64,000 nt of DNA. Origin: Carposina sasakii. Lineage: Eukaryota; Arthropoda; Insecta; Lepidoptera; Carposinidae. The position numbers and the translations under genes were made by a program. Within the stretch, counting starts at the first letter, position 1; the number at the start of each line of letters is the position of its first letter. The stretch lies in the NCBI GenBank assembly GCA_014607495.2, contig CP053175.1, positions 2,356,001-2,420,000 on the forward strand, in the 5' to 3' direction. Below are positions 10,930 to 22,890 of this stretch, in pieces. Below the pieces are notes generated by a model. That model had not been told where the DNA came from, made no database searches, and saw nothing but the letters and a program-made list of their open reading frames with translations.

Positions 10930-12391
10930 CAGTGGCGTAGCGTGGGTGGGGCGGAGGGGGCGGCCCGCCCCGGGCGGTAGCCCGCGGGGGCGACAAAATG
11001 TCGCCGGTGAAGTGGTTTGAGATCTGATCTATGATTCATTCATTACATGTGTCAGACACACTATAATGTTCCATTTTTATCTAAAATTTTGCGCACAAAC
11101 TATTTTTTAATATTTATATAAAAGAAAAACTGCGAAATCACTGATAGAGTTCTTTATAACGTTTGTTTGTTTACCTACGAACGGCAACATCGAATCATGC
11201 CGCGCCGCCGCGCCGGCGCGCGCGAGCCGAGTTGAGCGGCACTCCTTATTATGTTAATTTCTCATACAAAATCTTTTGTTTCACGCATCGGCCCGTGTCG
11301 ATGCCTCTCTTTCGCACTCATTGAATTTAGTACTATGCATTTGTACTGAACTTTGTTTGTTTTTTGTGCATCGTGAAGTACCGTTACGCAATCACGCATT
11401 ACTCGTATGTTTGTTTCGCGAGAGTTTCGGATTAGGAGTCATTTTGATTATGTTTCGATCTTTTAAACACTGTTGAATCTTCTAAAACTGAACATTTAGA
11501 TCTTTACCCAATCTCTGAACTAGTTTTTTTAAATTAAAAGAGTCAAAGAAAGCGGCGCGGAATTCCGCAAAAAAGGCGTTTTCTGGTTCGAAAGCCACGT
11601 TAACGTCTTCGGTGACATCCTGCAGCAGCGGAAGTGATTCCAGTGTAAGTAGGTATATGATTCCTCCATCTAGAATCGTGCGTGGCCTAGAATTACTCCA
11701 TTTATTTTAGATATAACATGTATGGGCTGGGTCCCTCGCAATAAATTGCAAACTCGCAAGCAATTGACGACTCGATTCCAGCAAATTCAAGAAATATCGG
11801 ACAAGTTCGGATTTTTGATGCCAGCGAAACTTTTGGACAGCAAGTTCGAGTGATCTTTCCCATATATTAGAAGACATCGACAAGGACGAGTTTCAGATAG
11901 AGCGGAAGCGTCTCCAGCAATTTGTTGCCTATTCTGAATCAGAGGAAGATATAAGTGGTAAAGGACCACTGGAGCTCCTCCAGTTCATTCATAAACTGAA
12001 TCTCGGAATTTCGGTTCCAAATATAACTCATCTTGATTCGTATATATTTGACTTTGGCGATTAGTATTGCAAGTTGTGAGAAAAGTTTTTCGAAGTTGAA
12101 GTTAATAAAAAATTACCTCAGATCTACAAAGAGCTCCGCTAGACTATCAAACTTGGCTATATTGTCGATTGAACAAGAATTGGCTGCTAATATTGATTAT
12201 GACAAAGTTATTTCTGACTTCGCTGCTCATAAGGCCCGTAAAATCCGCTTGTAAAACCGGTCATCCTATTTTACTTTCAATAAAAGGTACCTCATTGCCT
12301 GTGAAATTTAATTTTAATTAAGCGTCTATAGAATGGGGGCGGCAAAGTGGGTCTCCCGCCCCAGGCGCCGAGATGGCACGCTACGCCACTG
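10930..12391 (+). mobile_element. Decayed hAT element, ZMYM-type family
   Basis: Terminal inverted repeats cagtggcgtagcgtg (10930-10944) and cacgctacgccactg (12377-12391) are 15 bp and perfect, with a perfect 8-bp duplication ctgatgat (10922-10929, 12392-12399). The GC-rich subterminal segment (ggcggcccgccccgggcgg) resembles that of the element at 6367. The interior holds only broken transposase sequence. Confidence 0.88.
11740..12254 (+). pseudogene. hAT transposase remnant with hATC domain
   Basis: Frames around 11,750-11,850 (peptide words TRKQLTTRFQQIQEIS, FGFLMPAKLLD), 11,850-12,030 (DEFQIERKRLQQF, ELLQFIHKLNLGISVPNI) and 12,033-12,254 (LTLAISIASCEKSFSKLKLI, LRSTKSSARLSNLAILSIE) read in order like the C-terminal half of ZMYM1-like hAT transposases, but several frameshifts and stops separate them. 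The N-terminal half is missing. It is not functional. Confidence 0.8.
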
Positions 12392-12405
12392 CTGATGATG
12401 ATGAT

Positions 12406-13169
12406 GAATCATACCTGTACTGATACGGATCAGCTGCGTCTTCTTTCGTTCATGTCGTAAGAGTCGACTTTGAAACTTAGGGGCTATTAGTGGGAGTGTA
12501 AAGAGTAGGTACGACAGTGAACTTGGATGCGAAACGATGTTACGTTATGTTCGATTCCGGCAGAATCGCTCGTCTATCTCCGTACTTAACATAAATGGCT
12601 GAGAGAGAAAAGGACAGGTAGGACTAATTTTACGTGTAGGTTTAATCGACCATAATATTTATGTATTTATTGCAATAACTAAGTACGGATCAGCAATGCC
12701 CTCATAACATATTTAATATTGTTTAACGGATCGCTGTCTGTACATGGAAGATATGGGTGAATTTCCCAGGTACGTTTTTAGCGCGGCGTGGATGAAAATC
12801 GTAGTGGAAAGTGCAAAATGCACATTTATTAAATTTTTTTCATTAAGTTCAGACAGTGATCTAGACTAACGTTTAAAACTTAAGAGCAAAATCTATTTGT
12901 TTACGCATAAAAAAAATTATCAAAGGCTCTAAATCTAATTGCGGTGCTATGTCCCCACTTCATTTGCAAAAATAAATTTGGCTATTTAAATTTTCGCGTG
13001 AATTAATTTAACAGAATACATTTTAAAAATACATTAAATAACACTATTATTTACACCATGAGCAGTAATTTAACTTAACCCGGTAGTACCTGTAACAGCT
13101 TTTTAAAAATGTCCCGCGGAAAAAGTCAATAACGCTGGCGCATTTTGAACATTACACTATTTCATCATA
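12406..13169. other. Gene-free stretch upstream of the 13,170 gene
   Basis: It contains short repeat words shared elsewhere (for example 'ctgatacggatcagctgcgtc', 'ggatcgctgtctgtacatgg'). No exon is supported. The promoter of the plus-strand gene at 13,170 should lie here, but no clear TATA box was found. Confidence 0.5.
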
Positions 13170-16100
13170 ATGAATGAGATAGATGCTAAGCTATCTTTTC
13201 CCCGCACTGCTCTGTCAAGCCATCGTATACCAAGTACAAGGATGTTTGATACACTGAACAGTTTTCCCGCCAAAAACGTAAGTATAACCTGCGGTGGCGC
13301 AGGAATACAAATTTATCATATAACGGTGTCATGTGTATTTAAAAAACTAAAAGGCTGTTTAAAAAGAAATTTTACAGATGATTAAAGATTAGATGTATCG
13401 ACGTAATTGCTAATGAATTATTACAATTAAAATAATAGTGTCCGTTATAATTTGAAATTTGTTACTTAATTCTAAGTACGGTGTCGCAACTCCAGTGGCT
13501 CCGGTGGCAAAAAAGAGGGCCACCGTAATATAATAATGTCACCGTAATTGATATTTTGTCTTTTTGTATACAGGATGACTGGAAAACGGGTATTATTTCT
13601 ATTGAGATGTAAAAGTACAGCCCATTTTCTACCTTCATGGGTAGGAAGACCCATTAAAAAAATTACGGCTTCAGGGTTATGCCCCATTTTGTAATGTTTT
13701 TAAAATCACCTTATTATTAAATGGAAATGCATAAAAAACTAAAATACGTGTATATTTCAGTAATTCAACTAGATAAATAAATAATCATTGGAGACAAAAC
13801 AACAGACATCAACTTGGCATTGTCAAAGTACAATTACCAAAAGGTTTATAATTTTTTTTCCTGATTCTTTCCTATTCATTCAAAATAATGATTTCACGTA
13901 ATTCGCACACTTAATTAAACTAAATTCAAAAGGTATAATTATGAAAAAGCTTACCAACAGCTGACTAATAAGAATTTTAAAAGTCCTATCCTATGGCGCG
14001 ACAACCTTTTTTAAGAAGTAACCTAAGTTTGTAGTCAAATTTAAAAAATACAAAGGTGATGAACTGACATTATAATATATATATTATAGCATAGGAATCT
14101 TACTGCTATCCAAAGGCCTTTTCATGATGCAGTTCAACTCTAATCGAGGTCATACCGCCACCTCCATCTCGTCTTACTTCTACCCCAGGCAGCCGCTCTG
14201 TAGCATCCAGCCAGTTGCACTGTTCGTCTATCTTTCGGTGTCTAAACGACTAACATGGCCGGCACTTTTACTGTCCAGTTCCTTTTTGGTAGGCGATTAG
14301 CATACCTAATAGTGTTCCTGATGCAGTCTGAGCACTGTAGGTCAATCGATAGACAGCATAAGCACACATATCGACAAGTAGACGTTATAAGATCATAGGA
14401 AGGGAACCGTTCCTAAATGAACTAAGTTCTTCCAGGCACTTAAGATTCATCTCTCAATATTAATAGCTGACCAATAAGAATGTAATATTTTTCTGAGTCC
14501 TGACTGTTCTCAGAAAAAATATCTATATATTGAATGTTCTACTGGCCTAGTAGGTGTACTCATGCACATAATTATTATCTACTTCAATCCCACGTTTTGT
14601 GATATTGATTATGACTTGGCCTTCGGTTCAAACTCAAGGAAACCACCCAAAATTGCTACTATAAACCCGAGTAACTTTGCGATAAACCCGAGTAGCTTGA
14701 ACAAGTACGCCTGATGATAACAGAAGAGTTCTACATTCTACTTGCCTCAATATAACACTGCTATAGGCTGTAGCGCCACGGAATGTATTTTTTGAAACCT
14801 ATATTGGTCAGCTGCTAGTAAGCTTTCTCATAATAAATTACACCTTTTTGAGTAGCTTATTAAATAAGGAATTTAGTTTGATAAAGGGTACGCATGACGC
14901 AGTATATTATTTTGAAAGAGTAGGGGCTTAATTGGCAAAAACATTTAACAAATTTTGCTTGACCATTCCATGTTGATAGATTTTTGGGAGGTCAAAGTAT
15001 AAAATGTGATTTATTTCTTATATGCCATTCTACTCATCTAAAAGGAGATTTAAAAAATAATAATAAAATGTCCTATCTCCGACACTGTGAATTTCCGGAT
15101 GGGGTGTTCCTTATATATAAAGGTAGCTAACGAGATGCACTTTCAAATGTGAAAAGAAATGATCCTTATTTCTGGTTTTCGAAGATTTTTACGTACATAT
15201 AAATAAATACGGCTAGGTTCCTGAAATGGTGTAGTCAGAACTGCGAAATCTTATAGGAGATACCATGGCCACTACGTTTTATGCTAAGAAAAAAGTCACT
15301 AGGAAGAATTTTAAAGTATGTAATAAAATATTTCCCTAACTGTTAACGTGTTCCTTAAATTTGTTATCATAGTTTCTAAGCTATAATCATGATGATAAAC
15401 ATTATTACCAACTAATAAACGAAAAATCTAAAGTTTTCATATTCTTATAAAATAAATAAATAGGTAATTCGTATGATGTTCTCCTGTATTTATAATTCCG
15501 CTGGTTGTAATAAATTTCAGTGGAGAGATTAACAATTTCGGTGGTTTCATAATAATATCGGTGGCGATTGAAATTTTTAAATGCAGATATCTCAAGAAAT
15601 AATACGTTTTTAAAAATGTGTACCATATGACTGAATATTATATATTTTTAGCTATTACTTCGAATACAAAAAAGTTATAGAAAGTGGATATAAAATTTCG
15701 CCAGCGTAATTAGTCAAAAATCGAGGTTGTTGAAATTCACCCATATATGAGAAAAAATATTATAGGAGACCTCAACGCACACACAACGTACACAAAAGAA
15801 TGATTTTTGGAATTTTTGTATGTTTGTCTATTTGTCTGTTTGTCTGTGCGTTTGTGCACGCTAATCTCAGAAACGGCTGAATCGATTTCGACGTAGTTTT
15901 CAGGAATATATTGTGACAGATCCCACTTAGCATATATGCTACTTTTTATCCCGGGAAAATATTTTTATCCCGGATAATTTTTGTTTTTTCTGTAGTCCAC
16001 GCGGACGGAGTTACATAATAAGTATGTACTTATTGAATAGGTAATTTGTTTTTTTTCAGTGCCCAGCCCAGCACAGCATTCCCAACGTCACTCATCCTAA

Positions 16101-16306
16101 TGGAGTACCATAATAATGTTATACCACGAGAAGACCCATATAATGACATGGAACGCAAATATTTCAGACGTACTGAAACTGATGAAAACAATACAATAAC
16201 TTACGGCTGCGAGTACACCGGTACATTTTGTCCTGAAAAAAGAGATGACGGAATTTTTGACGATATTTTCAAAATGCTGGTCATAGATAAACAAAATCAA
16301 CGGTGA
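13170..16306 (+). CDS. Unrecognised three-exon gene, 137-aa protein
   Basis: The protein is not recognised. Three exons join in frame: 13170-13277 (36 codons, donor gtaagt, phase 0), 15257-15315 (acceptor cttatag, donor gtatgt, 59 nt) and 16060-16306 (long T-rich acceptor ending cag; stop TGA 16304-16306). The sum is 414 nt. The product has no signal peptide or membrane segment. It starts MNEIDAKLSF, has a basic middle part (LRKKSLGRILK) and an acidic C-terminal half with two cysteines (YGCEYTGTFCPEKRDDG). A canonical AATAAA lies at 16365-16370. The gene converges on the minus-strand gene ending at 16430. Further exons in the 2-kb first intron cannot be excluded. Matching phases plus the poly(A) signal support a real gene; its function is open. 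Confidence 0.6.
15738..16011 (+). mobile_element. Truncated Helitron-like element in intron 2
   Basis: It matches the copies at 47,911 and 50,350 from 'atatatgagaaaaaatat' through 'ttatcccgggaaaat' to 'gtccacgcggacggagt', then stops before the terminal CTAG. It lies in the second intron of the 13,170 gene and ends about 48 bp before the third exon. Confidence 0.55.
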
Positions 16307-16364
16307 ATTAAAAAGTATTTTTCAAATGAGACGCTAATGTAATCTATAATGATATGCTTTAATG

Positions 16365-16370
16365 AATAAA
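16365..16370 (+). terminator. Poly(A) signal AATAAA
   Basis: Canonical hexamer 59 nt after the stop codon of the 13,170 gene. The tttatt at 16425-16430, AATAAA on the other strand, directly abuts the stop of the convergent gene. Confidence 0.7.
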
Positions 16371-16429
16371 TGATACATCTATCCAGCTTAATCAGTTCAT
16401 TATTATTGTTTGGAAGTTTATTTTTTTTA

Positions 16430-19400
16430 TTAAAGCTTGTCAACCACTACGTCCTCACTTGCGCTTCTTGTGTCCGTATCATAGAGTAGCTCCTATGACT
16501 GATTTCGGGACTAACATTTTTTGTATGCAGTGACACAGATAATGTAGTTATGCACATAGTAACTAGCGCCATCATGCAAAGGAACTATTCGGTAAAACAC
16601 ACTCTAATTACGATTGGGATCGTTTGGTATCGACGTTCGTTATCGCAACACTCTCACTATAGTGGTTGGCATTCATCACGTGAGTTGACGAACGCGTGAA
16701 AATAAAGGCTTCCTATTGGAGCAAACGTTTCTAAGACTGTTAGATTCGATGGAGATGTTACTTTATTTAAGGCCCCTGCCCCCCTAGCATGATCACGCAT
16801 AGTGGATATCGTACCGTATGTAATCGTATCGCCTCTATACAAAATTCAACATGGCGGCAATGTTTATTATATTTTGACAGGTTAAATGTCGATAAATCGG
16901 TTTATCATATCGTGTTTCGCAGGTCATGCTACTTAAGCTGATCCGAATACTTAGCATGCCAGATAGGTAACTACATAAGTACATGACGGTTAATTTCACA
17001 TAGTCTATCGTTACTAGTCAATCATCACTAATCTGTCATCTTCCGAAAGAAAATACAGAAATTGGTAAGCTATTTTCAAGTTGGTAAAAAAAAAAACTAG
17101 AAAGTAACGTCAAATTACGTTATATTTACACCAAAGAGTATCACTTTTTGATATAATTATAATTACATAGATAGAAGAGCTTGTTTTAAGTACATAGTTA
17201 TATTATATTTTTATGCTTCATTTGTAGCATTTACATAGCCATTTTAAGTTTCCTGTTGCCAGTAGCGTCTTTTCAAAATTTTTCTAATGAGCTTTTCTTG
17301 CTGACCTGGGTATATATAAAAAAAACCATATTAATTCAAATTACATACCATTTTTAAAGGGTGTTCGTGACGCAGAACAATAGCAGTTATCAGAATCGTT
17401 TCTTGATGTTACAAGTTAGACAGAACTAGTTCATAAGTATGCGCTTTATTTGACATTTTTGCATTGAGAACTCAATGCGTTTTCTGTACCTTTATTTATT
17501 AAACCGTCATCGTCGTCATCAGCCTATTGAAGTCCACTGCTGGACATAGGTCTCCCCGGGGGCACGTCACAAGACTGCCATGGGGGTATTTGCCCATAGT
17601 CACCACGCTGCGCAGGCGGGTTGGTGACCGCAGTTTGTATTTTTGACAATAATTGTGTGTAAATCTCTACCTGAATTTCGGTGAGAAACGACGTCTTCTA
17701 GTCTCGTTGCTCTCTACTGCCTCAATCGTGTCAGCATTGTACTGAAATTTTTTATTAAATATTGTATAAATTAAATAAACTCAACTAGGCCGTAGCAACC
17801 CCATGTAACCATCCATATACAAATCGTATTTCGGTTATAGCGGCAATCTCAACAGAGATAAGTCAACTGCACAATGAGATATTATAGTGCACAAGTGAGC
17901 GCGTGAAACACAGGTGTACATAGGATGTACTCTATTCCGTTACGCTCATAGTCCGATGGGACGGAAAGCCGACACGACCGGAGAGAGATGAGGCGCAGGA
18001 CCGAAAAGGTTTTACGTGCTTACCAAGGCACAAGCAAAGTGACATTGTTACTTACTACATTACATTAAAAATCTAACCTAACCAGTAGGTAAGTAGGTAT
18101 AGCAAATAGGTAGGTAACCTACCGTTGTTTGGCAGCCCCAAATAGAAGATCTTAGGGATCTCAGTTAAGTGTGGTAAAAATTGGACCTTCCTTACCTCTT
18201 CAGCAGCTTTAAGATCATCATCCTTGGGAGGGCCGTACTCCCTGAACCCGGGAGGACCATACTCGAGGAATCCTTCTGGAGCTTGCTCTAAGGATCTAAA
18301 AGAAAACATAAATTGTTAACGTACGTTTATAGGTAGGTACATAACTAATTGAGTGTTTAATTTATTCGCCGTGCATTCTAGTTACAGGGCAATTCCAGAA
18401 ATATCTTGTATGGTATGTACCTAGTAAAAAAAACATGTATGTCTCTCGAAGTGACAATATGATATTAATGATATAGGATTAATTAAGTTATGGTATAAAA
18501 GATATTAGCACAAGCCACACTTCATCAACTAGTCTTGCAAAGTTTACAAATTTTGCAACACTACTAGAAAATTAAGTGGTAATAACGTCTATGAACACAG
18601 CCATATCTATAATATGGATATAGGTACACATATATTGTATGTATCTATCGAATTTGTACACTTACCCTGAACTTTCCACAACAGTTTTCACTTCACTTAC
18701 TTCTTGAACACTCTGCACCTGTAAAGTAAATTGTTTAGATTGAGATTTGTCGTTAAATTCTAAATTATTCTGAGATTAGTCTGAGAAAAAAGAACATATA
18801 CTTTGCTTAAGCGAAATTGGATAAAACCGCAATATATTCTTTCTATATTTTTTATTTGCTACATATTAACCCGTTATATTTAGAAGAAAAAAAAATCTGC
18901 TTAAATATAGTTTTATTGAAAAAAGAATGAGTAACTCGGTACTCTATACATCTGTGGGATAAATACGAACCTTTTTACGCGGCGTAACTCAGCGACTCGC
19001 TAGCAAAATCTATGTGATTTGACAGTTTGACGTTACGGATTATCGAGAGGTTCGTGCTCGCCCCACTGAGATATAGAAATAATACATTTTTAAGTAAACG
19101 CTTAATATTAATGGAGTATGGAGGTAAAGCTTCTCTAACCTGTGTCTTAATCTCATTGTCCAACTCAGTAAGAGCTTCAGCGATATTCTTTACACTCTCC
19201 TCCGCCACAGTCCTGACTTCTTCTACCACTGCTTCTCCTACTTTCTCTTCTACTGCCGCAACTAGATTACTGTTAGCATTCTCATTCTCTTCTTGAGAAA
19301 TGACTACACTTTCAGTGGAAGATACTTCAGAGTCGTTTATATCAAGTACGATATCTAGAGACTTTCCCTGAATTACAGGTTGTGCTTCAGTAGTAGAGTC

Positions 19401-21696
19401 TTCAACTAATGAAGATTCAGTGGAGGTTACTTCATCAGCCGCTGTAGTTTCTTCAAGAATCACTGAAAAAATGAACCTTTTGTCTATATGAATATTTACT
19501 TCATACCCATATTTCAATCTCGAGTTTCATTTAAATTTAAATAATCTGAGAATCTAATATGGGCCCATCCATATATCACGTCACAGGTTAAGGGGGAGGG
19601 AGGGGGTCGTCAAACTGTGTCATTGTGTGACAAGGGGGTGGGAGGGCTCCTAAATTTCGTGACGTCACATTTTCATTCAATGATCTCTAAATATAAATTT
19701 GCAAAAAAAGCTAAATGTGACGTCACACTAGGAAGAGGGGTGGTCTCACAAATGTGACCAGCTGTGACAAGGAGCCCCAGGGGGCAAAAAATCATGAAAT
19801 TCGTGTGACGTAATTTATGTATGACCCCTATGTATGCAATTCTATACCCCTTTATTTTTTAACTTTAACTTTTGAACTTCTTAAATAGTAATATTGCCAA
19901 GCATTTGGCTCATGTTTTATGGTCGACTGCCGCCAACATTGACAATATTCAAGAATTATTAATAAAGAAATGGAAAAAATTCCTCACACGGGTGGGAATC
20001 GAACCCACGACCTCTGCATTCCGCGTGTCAGTGCTCTAACCACTGAGCCACCGGGTCAATTACTCGGATGACGAATTTTACCATCTCTTTTCTAAATTAC
20101 ATATTGGCAACGTTATTTTTCATCCCGATAGCTATACAATCTTCAAGAAATAAATTCAGTGGTACAGGCCCGTGACTATACAAACATAGAAGAACATATA
20201 AAATTTTACAATCGACATAGTTGTGCATGCTTTCATGTCGAATAAATGATTTCATTTTCACTGGCATCGAACCTATGCACGTCTTAACCATTGGGCTACA
20301 AGTATCACCGCTTCAAGTTTGGGCTATCACCGCTTCAAATATATGACTTGTTAGGTATAAGTTCATATTTTGCGCGCTCTGTCGTGTCATTTTCTTGCAT
20401 TTCCCAATCATTTCCTATCCCAATAGAAACGCGGGTAAACAAAAAAAGTACACCCAAACGTCAGCTGTGAATGAGCTGACGTCTTCGCATTTCGTCGGAG
20501 TATCTCTGAGGAGTATCTAACTCGGTTCGGTCGACATACCGATTGTCCCGTTAATCAGGAAGGAAAATCATTAAGATACTTCGCGGGTGTCACCCTTTTA
20601 TCTTATGTACGGATTGGCGAAGGAGGAAACCCACAATAATGGAAAATTCACCAACTGGACTGCCAGGCACCTGCGCAAATACCACCACCAGATACAGTCC
20701 ACTTCGAAGGTAGGCGTTTCCATCATATTTTCCACTTTTGCCCCTACGAGATTATTACTACCTAACCTACCTTCAGTAGTAGCCTCAACTACACCAGCAT
20801 TCTTCAGATCTTCCTCCTGACTGGATTTAGCTTCCCCCAGGAAAGACTGGACAGTCACCACATCAGGAAGGTCCTGCTTTGTGATATCCTCAGCTTTGGG
20901 GGGACCGTACTCTCGGAGGAAGTCGGAGCCTGATGCCTCCGACTCTTGGAATAGGGTCTCTTTGAGAGGATTGTCAGCTGGTTTCTGGAAGTGTTAGTAC
21001 CTAATTAAGTTTCTTAACTTTGACCTCTGATTTTTACTCAAATAAATAATTACTAACATGAAACCCATTATGTATGGACAGACAAACTTGCATTACATAT
21101 TTACTACATGTATTACCTACATGTGTTATATTTATCTGGAGGATACAGTTGATGCTGTCTCTATCTTGATCTAGGTTAAGAGAAAGATAGCATTAAAATT
21201 ATCCTTAAAGCGGCTCTAAATATAATATAAAAATAATCTTTGAAATATCGGGCTTTACATAGAGATGCTCTCGCATGTACTAAATAATTTCACTACTTAT
21301 AGTAAGGTAAAAAAAATATGGTCAAAAGTTCGCATACCTCAGCTTCTGATGGTAGAAGGAAGGCAGGACCCTGAGGTCTCCAGCCACTGGGCAGATAAGG
21401 GCCTGACCCTGCAGCGGAGACAGTGCCTAAAGCTAGAAGAATCACTGTAAAGACCTGAAAAATACACAAAAACTCTAAATATTTATGTATGTGTATAATT
21501 CACTTACAGCTACTTTCTATAAAACTGATCTTGAGAGATTTTTGGCATATATTAATTTGTTTTCATACAAAATTACAGATTAGGAATAAAAAAATCCGAG
21601 ATATATATAAACCTTAAAATAAAATAGGTAAACCTTCGACATCCACAATAACTATCTTAAAAGTAATCATATAAAATAAGCGTGCTTTACCTTCAT
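16430..21696 (-). CDS. Secreted acidic YGPP-motif protein, about 291 aa
   Basis: Exons on the minus strand: 21691-21696 (ATG AAG), 21338-21454, 20771-20984, 19140-19462, 18666-18718, 18196-18295 and a tentative last exon 16430-16492. All six junctions keep phase, giving 876 nt. The signal peptide is MKVFTVILLALGTVSA. The mature start is GSGPYLPSGWRPQGPAF, followed by LREYGPPK in exon 3 and paired FLEYGPPGFREYGPPK in exon 6. The middle (exon 4) is glutamate-, serine- and threonine-rich with an amphipathic helix-like run. The PSGWRPQGP and YGPP motifs resemble a family of insect secreted proteins that I recall as DUF4794; this is a recollection, not a search. The last exon has a weak acceptor and is the least certain part. 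A 1.7-kb final intron holds a SINE. Likely extracellular or cuticular, by motif and by neighbours. Confidence 0.7.
16670..16935 (+). repeat. Interspersed repeat shared with 25,196-25,328
   Basis: Words such as 'tcctattggagcaaacg' recur near 26,925. The part from about 16,790 ('tgatcacgcatagtggatat', 'cggtttatcatatcgt') recurs inverted at 25,196-25,328. No ends or target duplication were resolved. Confidence 0.55.
17507..17641 (-). mobile_element. SINE family 1, 5'-truncated
   Basis: The minus strand carries the 3' half: the 'gtggtgactatgggcaaata' region, then the tail corresponding to LGEAYVQQWT, ending in a TGATGACGA repeat. It lies in the last intron of the YGPP-motif gene. Confidence 0.7.
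19960..20140 (-). mobile_element. SINE family 3 with internal tRNA-like domain
   Basis: On the minus strand, a leader ('gccaatatgtaatttagaaa', 'gatggtaaaattcgtcatcc') is followed by 'gacccggtggctcagtggtt' (box A) and 'gtgggttcgattccc' (box B), then 'gaattttttccatttcttta'. The same order occurs at 23,322 and 39,193. It lies in an intron of the YGPP-motif gene. Confidence 0.7.
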
Positions 21697-21745
21697 AATT
21701 AATTAAGTATTTCACAAATTGAGATCACTGGAAACTAGAGAGGTG

Positions 21746-21781
21746 AACTGATGACTTGCCAACTACAAATCAGTTTTTATA
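21746..21781 (-). promoter_or_regulatory. TATA box and initiator of the YGPP-motif gene
   Basis: On the minus strand, TATAAAAA (21781-21774) is followed by the arthropod initiator TCAGTT (21751-21746) with A+1 at 21749, 32 bp downstream. The start codon follows at 21696, giving a short 5' leader. Confidence 0.65.
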
Positions 21782-22890
21782 CTTGCTTTGTTTGCACGCG
21801 GTCGCTACCAAGGCCTATATCGAATAAATATTTGAGTATTATACTTATTGGAGTTTTAGATTGTGCAATTTATAATGCGAATTAAGTAGATGGGCTTAAG
21901 GCTAAGGGTCTGACGTACGTAGCCTTTTGAAGTAGGTGGATATTTACACATATTTGATGACAATACGAGTGTGTATGTTGTACCTACCTGTGAAGTTGGA
22001 TTGGAGTATCTACCCTACTCTGCAGCGTATAGATAAAGTTAAATTTTATAAATGCACAAAATCTATATAATGTATCTATATATTGTATCAATTAAACATA
22101 TGATTGGATGATTGATTTTCCAACAACATGCATACAAGAAAATACGAGTAGATTAGCATGGACATGAAATAAAAAAATCTTCCACGGTTCCCAAACTAGG
22201 AACTTCTGGTAAATTATAGAGACACTACTGCGCCCCTTATTCATTGTAATTTTTCCCTTGAAGTATTGACCAAAAATATATTTATGTAAGCACAATATTT
22301 ATATACTAAAATTGACACTTAGCTATACCCGAGAAGGGTTGGTCAGGCAGGCAGGCGGTAGTAAAACAAACTTCAAAACCTTGGCAATAATAGTTTAGAA
22401 AGAAACCATATTTTACCGACCCGGTTTCATCATCATAATCCCTAATCATCCCTAAATAATGAGATTAGGGCAGAAAAATTATGACGTAGCTTGTAATATT
22501 TAAAAAAATCTTTTTTTTAACTGTAAGTAAATCCTATTTAAATACGTATACGCAAATATTAGTTATCGTTCGCGATCCGCTTCCTTGAGAACAATTTGTT
22601 TAATATACAATTAGTCAAGAACACGGTTCAAATAATTAGTAAACGTTGTTTTTTGCCATTATTTGTATAAAACAATGTGTTTGGAAAACTAGTTTGCAAT
22701 AACTTTAAGTAGAGCACGGACTTGTAGTTGGAAAACCATGTTTCTTGTCTTGAATATACAGAACTATGATAACCTTGGTTTGGTATGTTTGTTGTCAAGC
22801 CTGTGCTAGCTGTATCTCTTTCCGTGCTTCGTAGTTGGTAGGTCATGGAGTTTTGGTTAATTCATTATGGGAACACAGCTGTGTGTGGTA

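Larger units (their letters stand above)
8066..12405 (+). mobile_element. SINE family 1 copy split by two hAT insertions
   Basis: The SINE is in three pieces: 8066-8096 (head cgtggtgccggcagag...tttgtacc), 10704-10929 (tttgtaccacccctgcctgc through gaggcctacgtccagcagtg to ctgatgat) and 12392-12405 (ctgatgatgatgat tail). Removing the two hAT elements and one copy of each 8-bp duplication restores a continuous SINE like those at 32,090, 34,533 and 47,287. Its 3' part encodes the same 'LGEAYVQQWT' peptide that ends the LINE fragment at 43,261. Confidence 0.85.

Noticed and set aside
11276..11476. Plus-strand frame inside the decayed hAT
   Set aside because: It does not resemble transposase and lies upstream of the recognisable remnant.
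16657..16842. Short minus-strand frame next to the convergent gene ends
   Set aside because: It falls in an interspersed repeat shared with 25,196-25,328 and has no splice-site support.
19576..19835. Region with repeated 'gtgacgtcac' words as a possible CRE-type regulatory cluster
   Set aside because: It lies in an intron, and its repeated 'tgacaaggggg' context looks like an interspersed repeat; no independent support for regulation.
19980..20060. Possible functional tRNA gene (also 23,400-23,480 and 39,190-39,265)
   Set aside because: A and B boxes are excellent, but the anticodon stem does not pair properly and all three belong to a repeat family with shared flanks.
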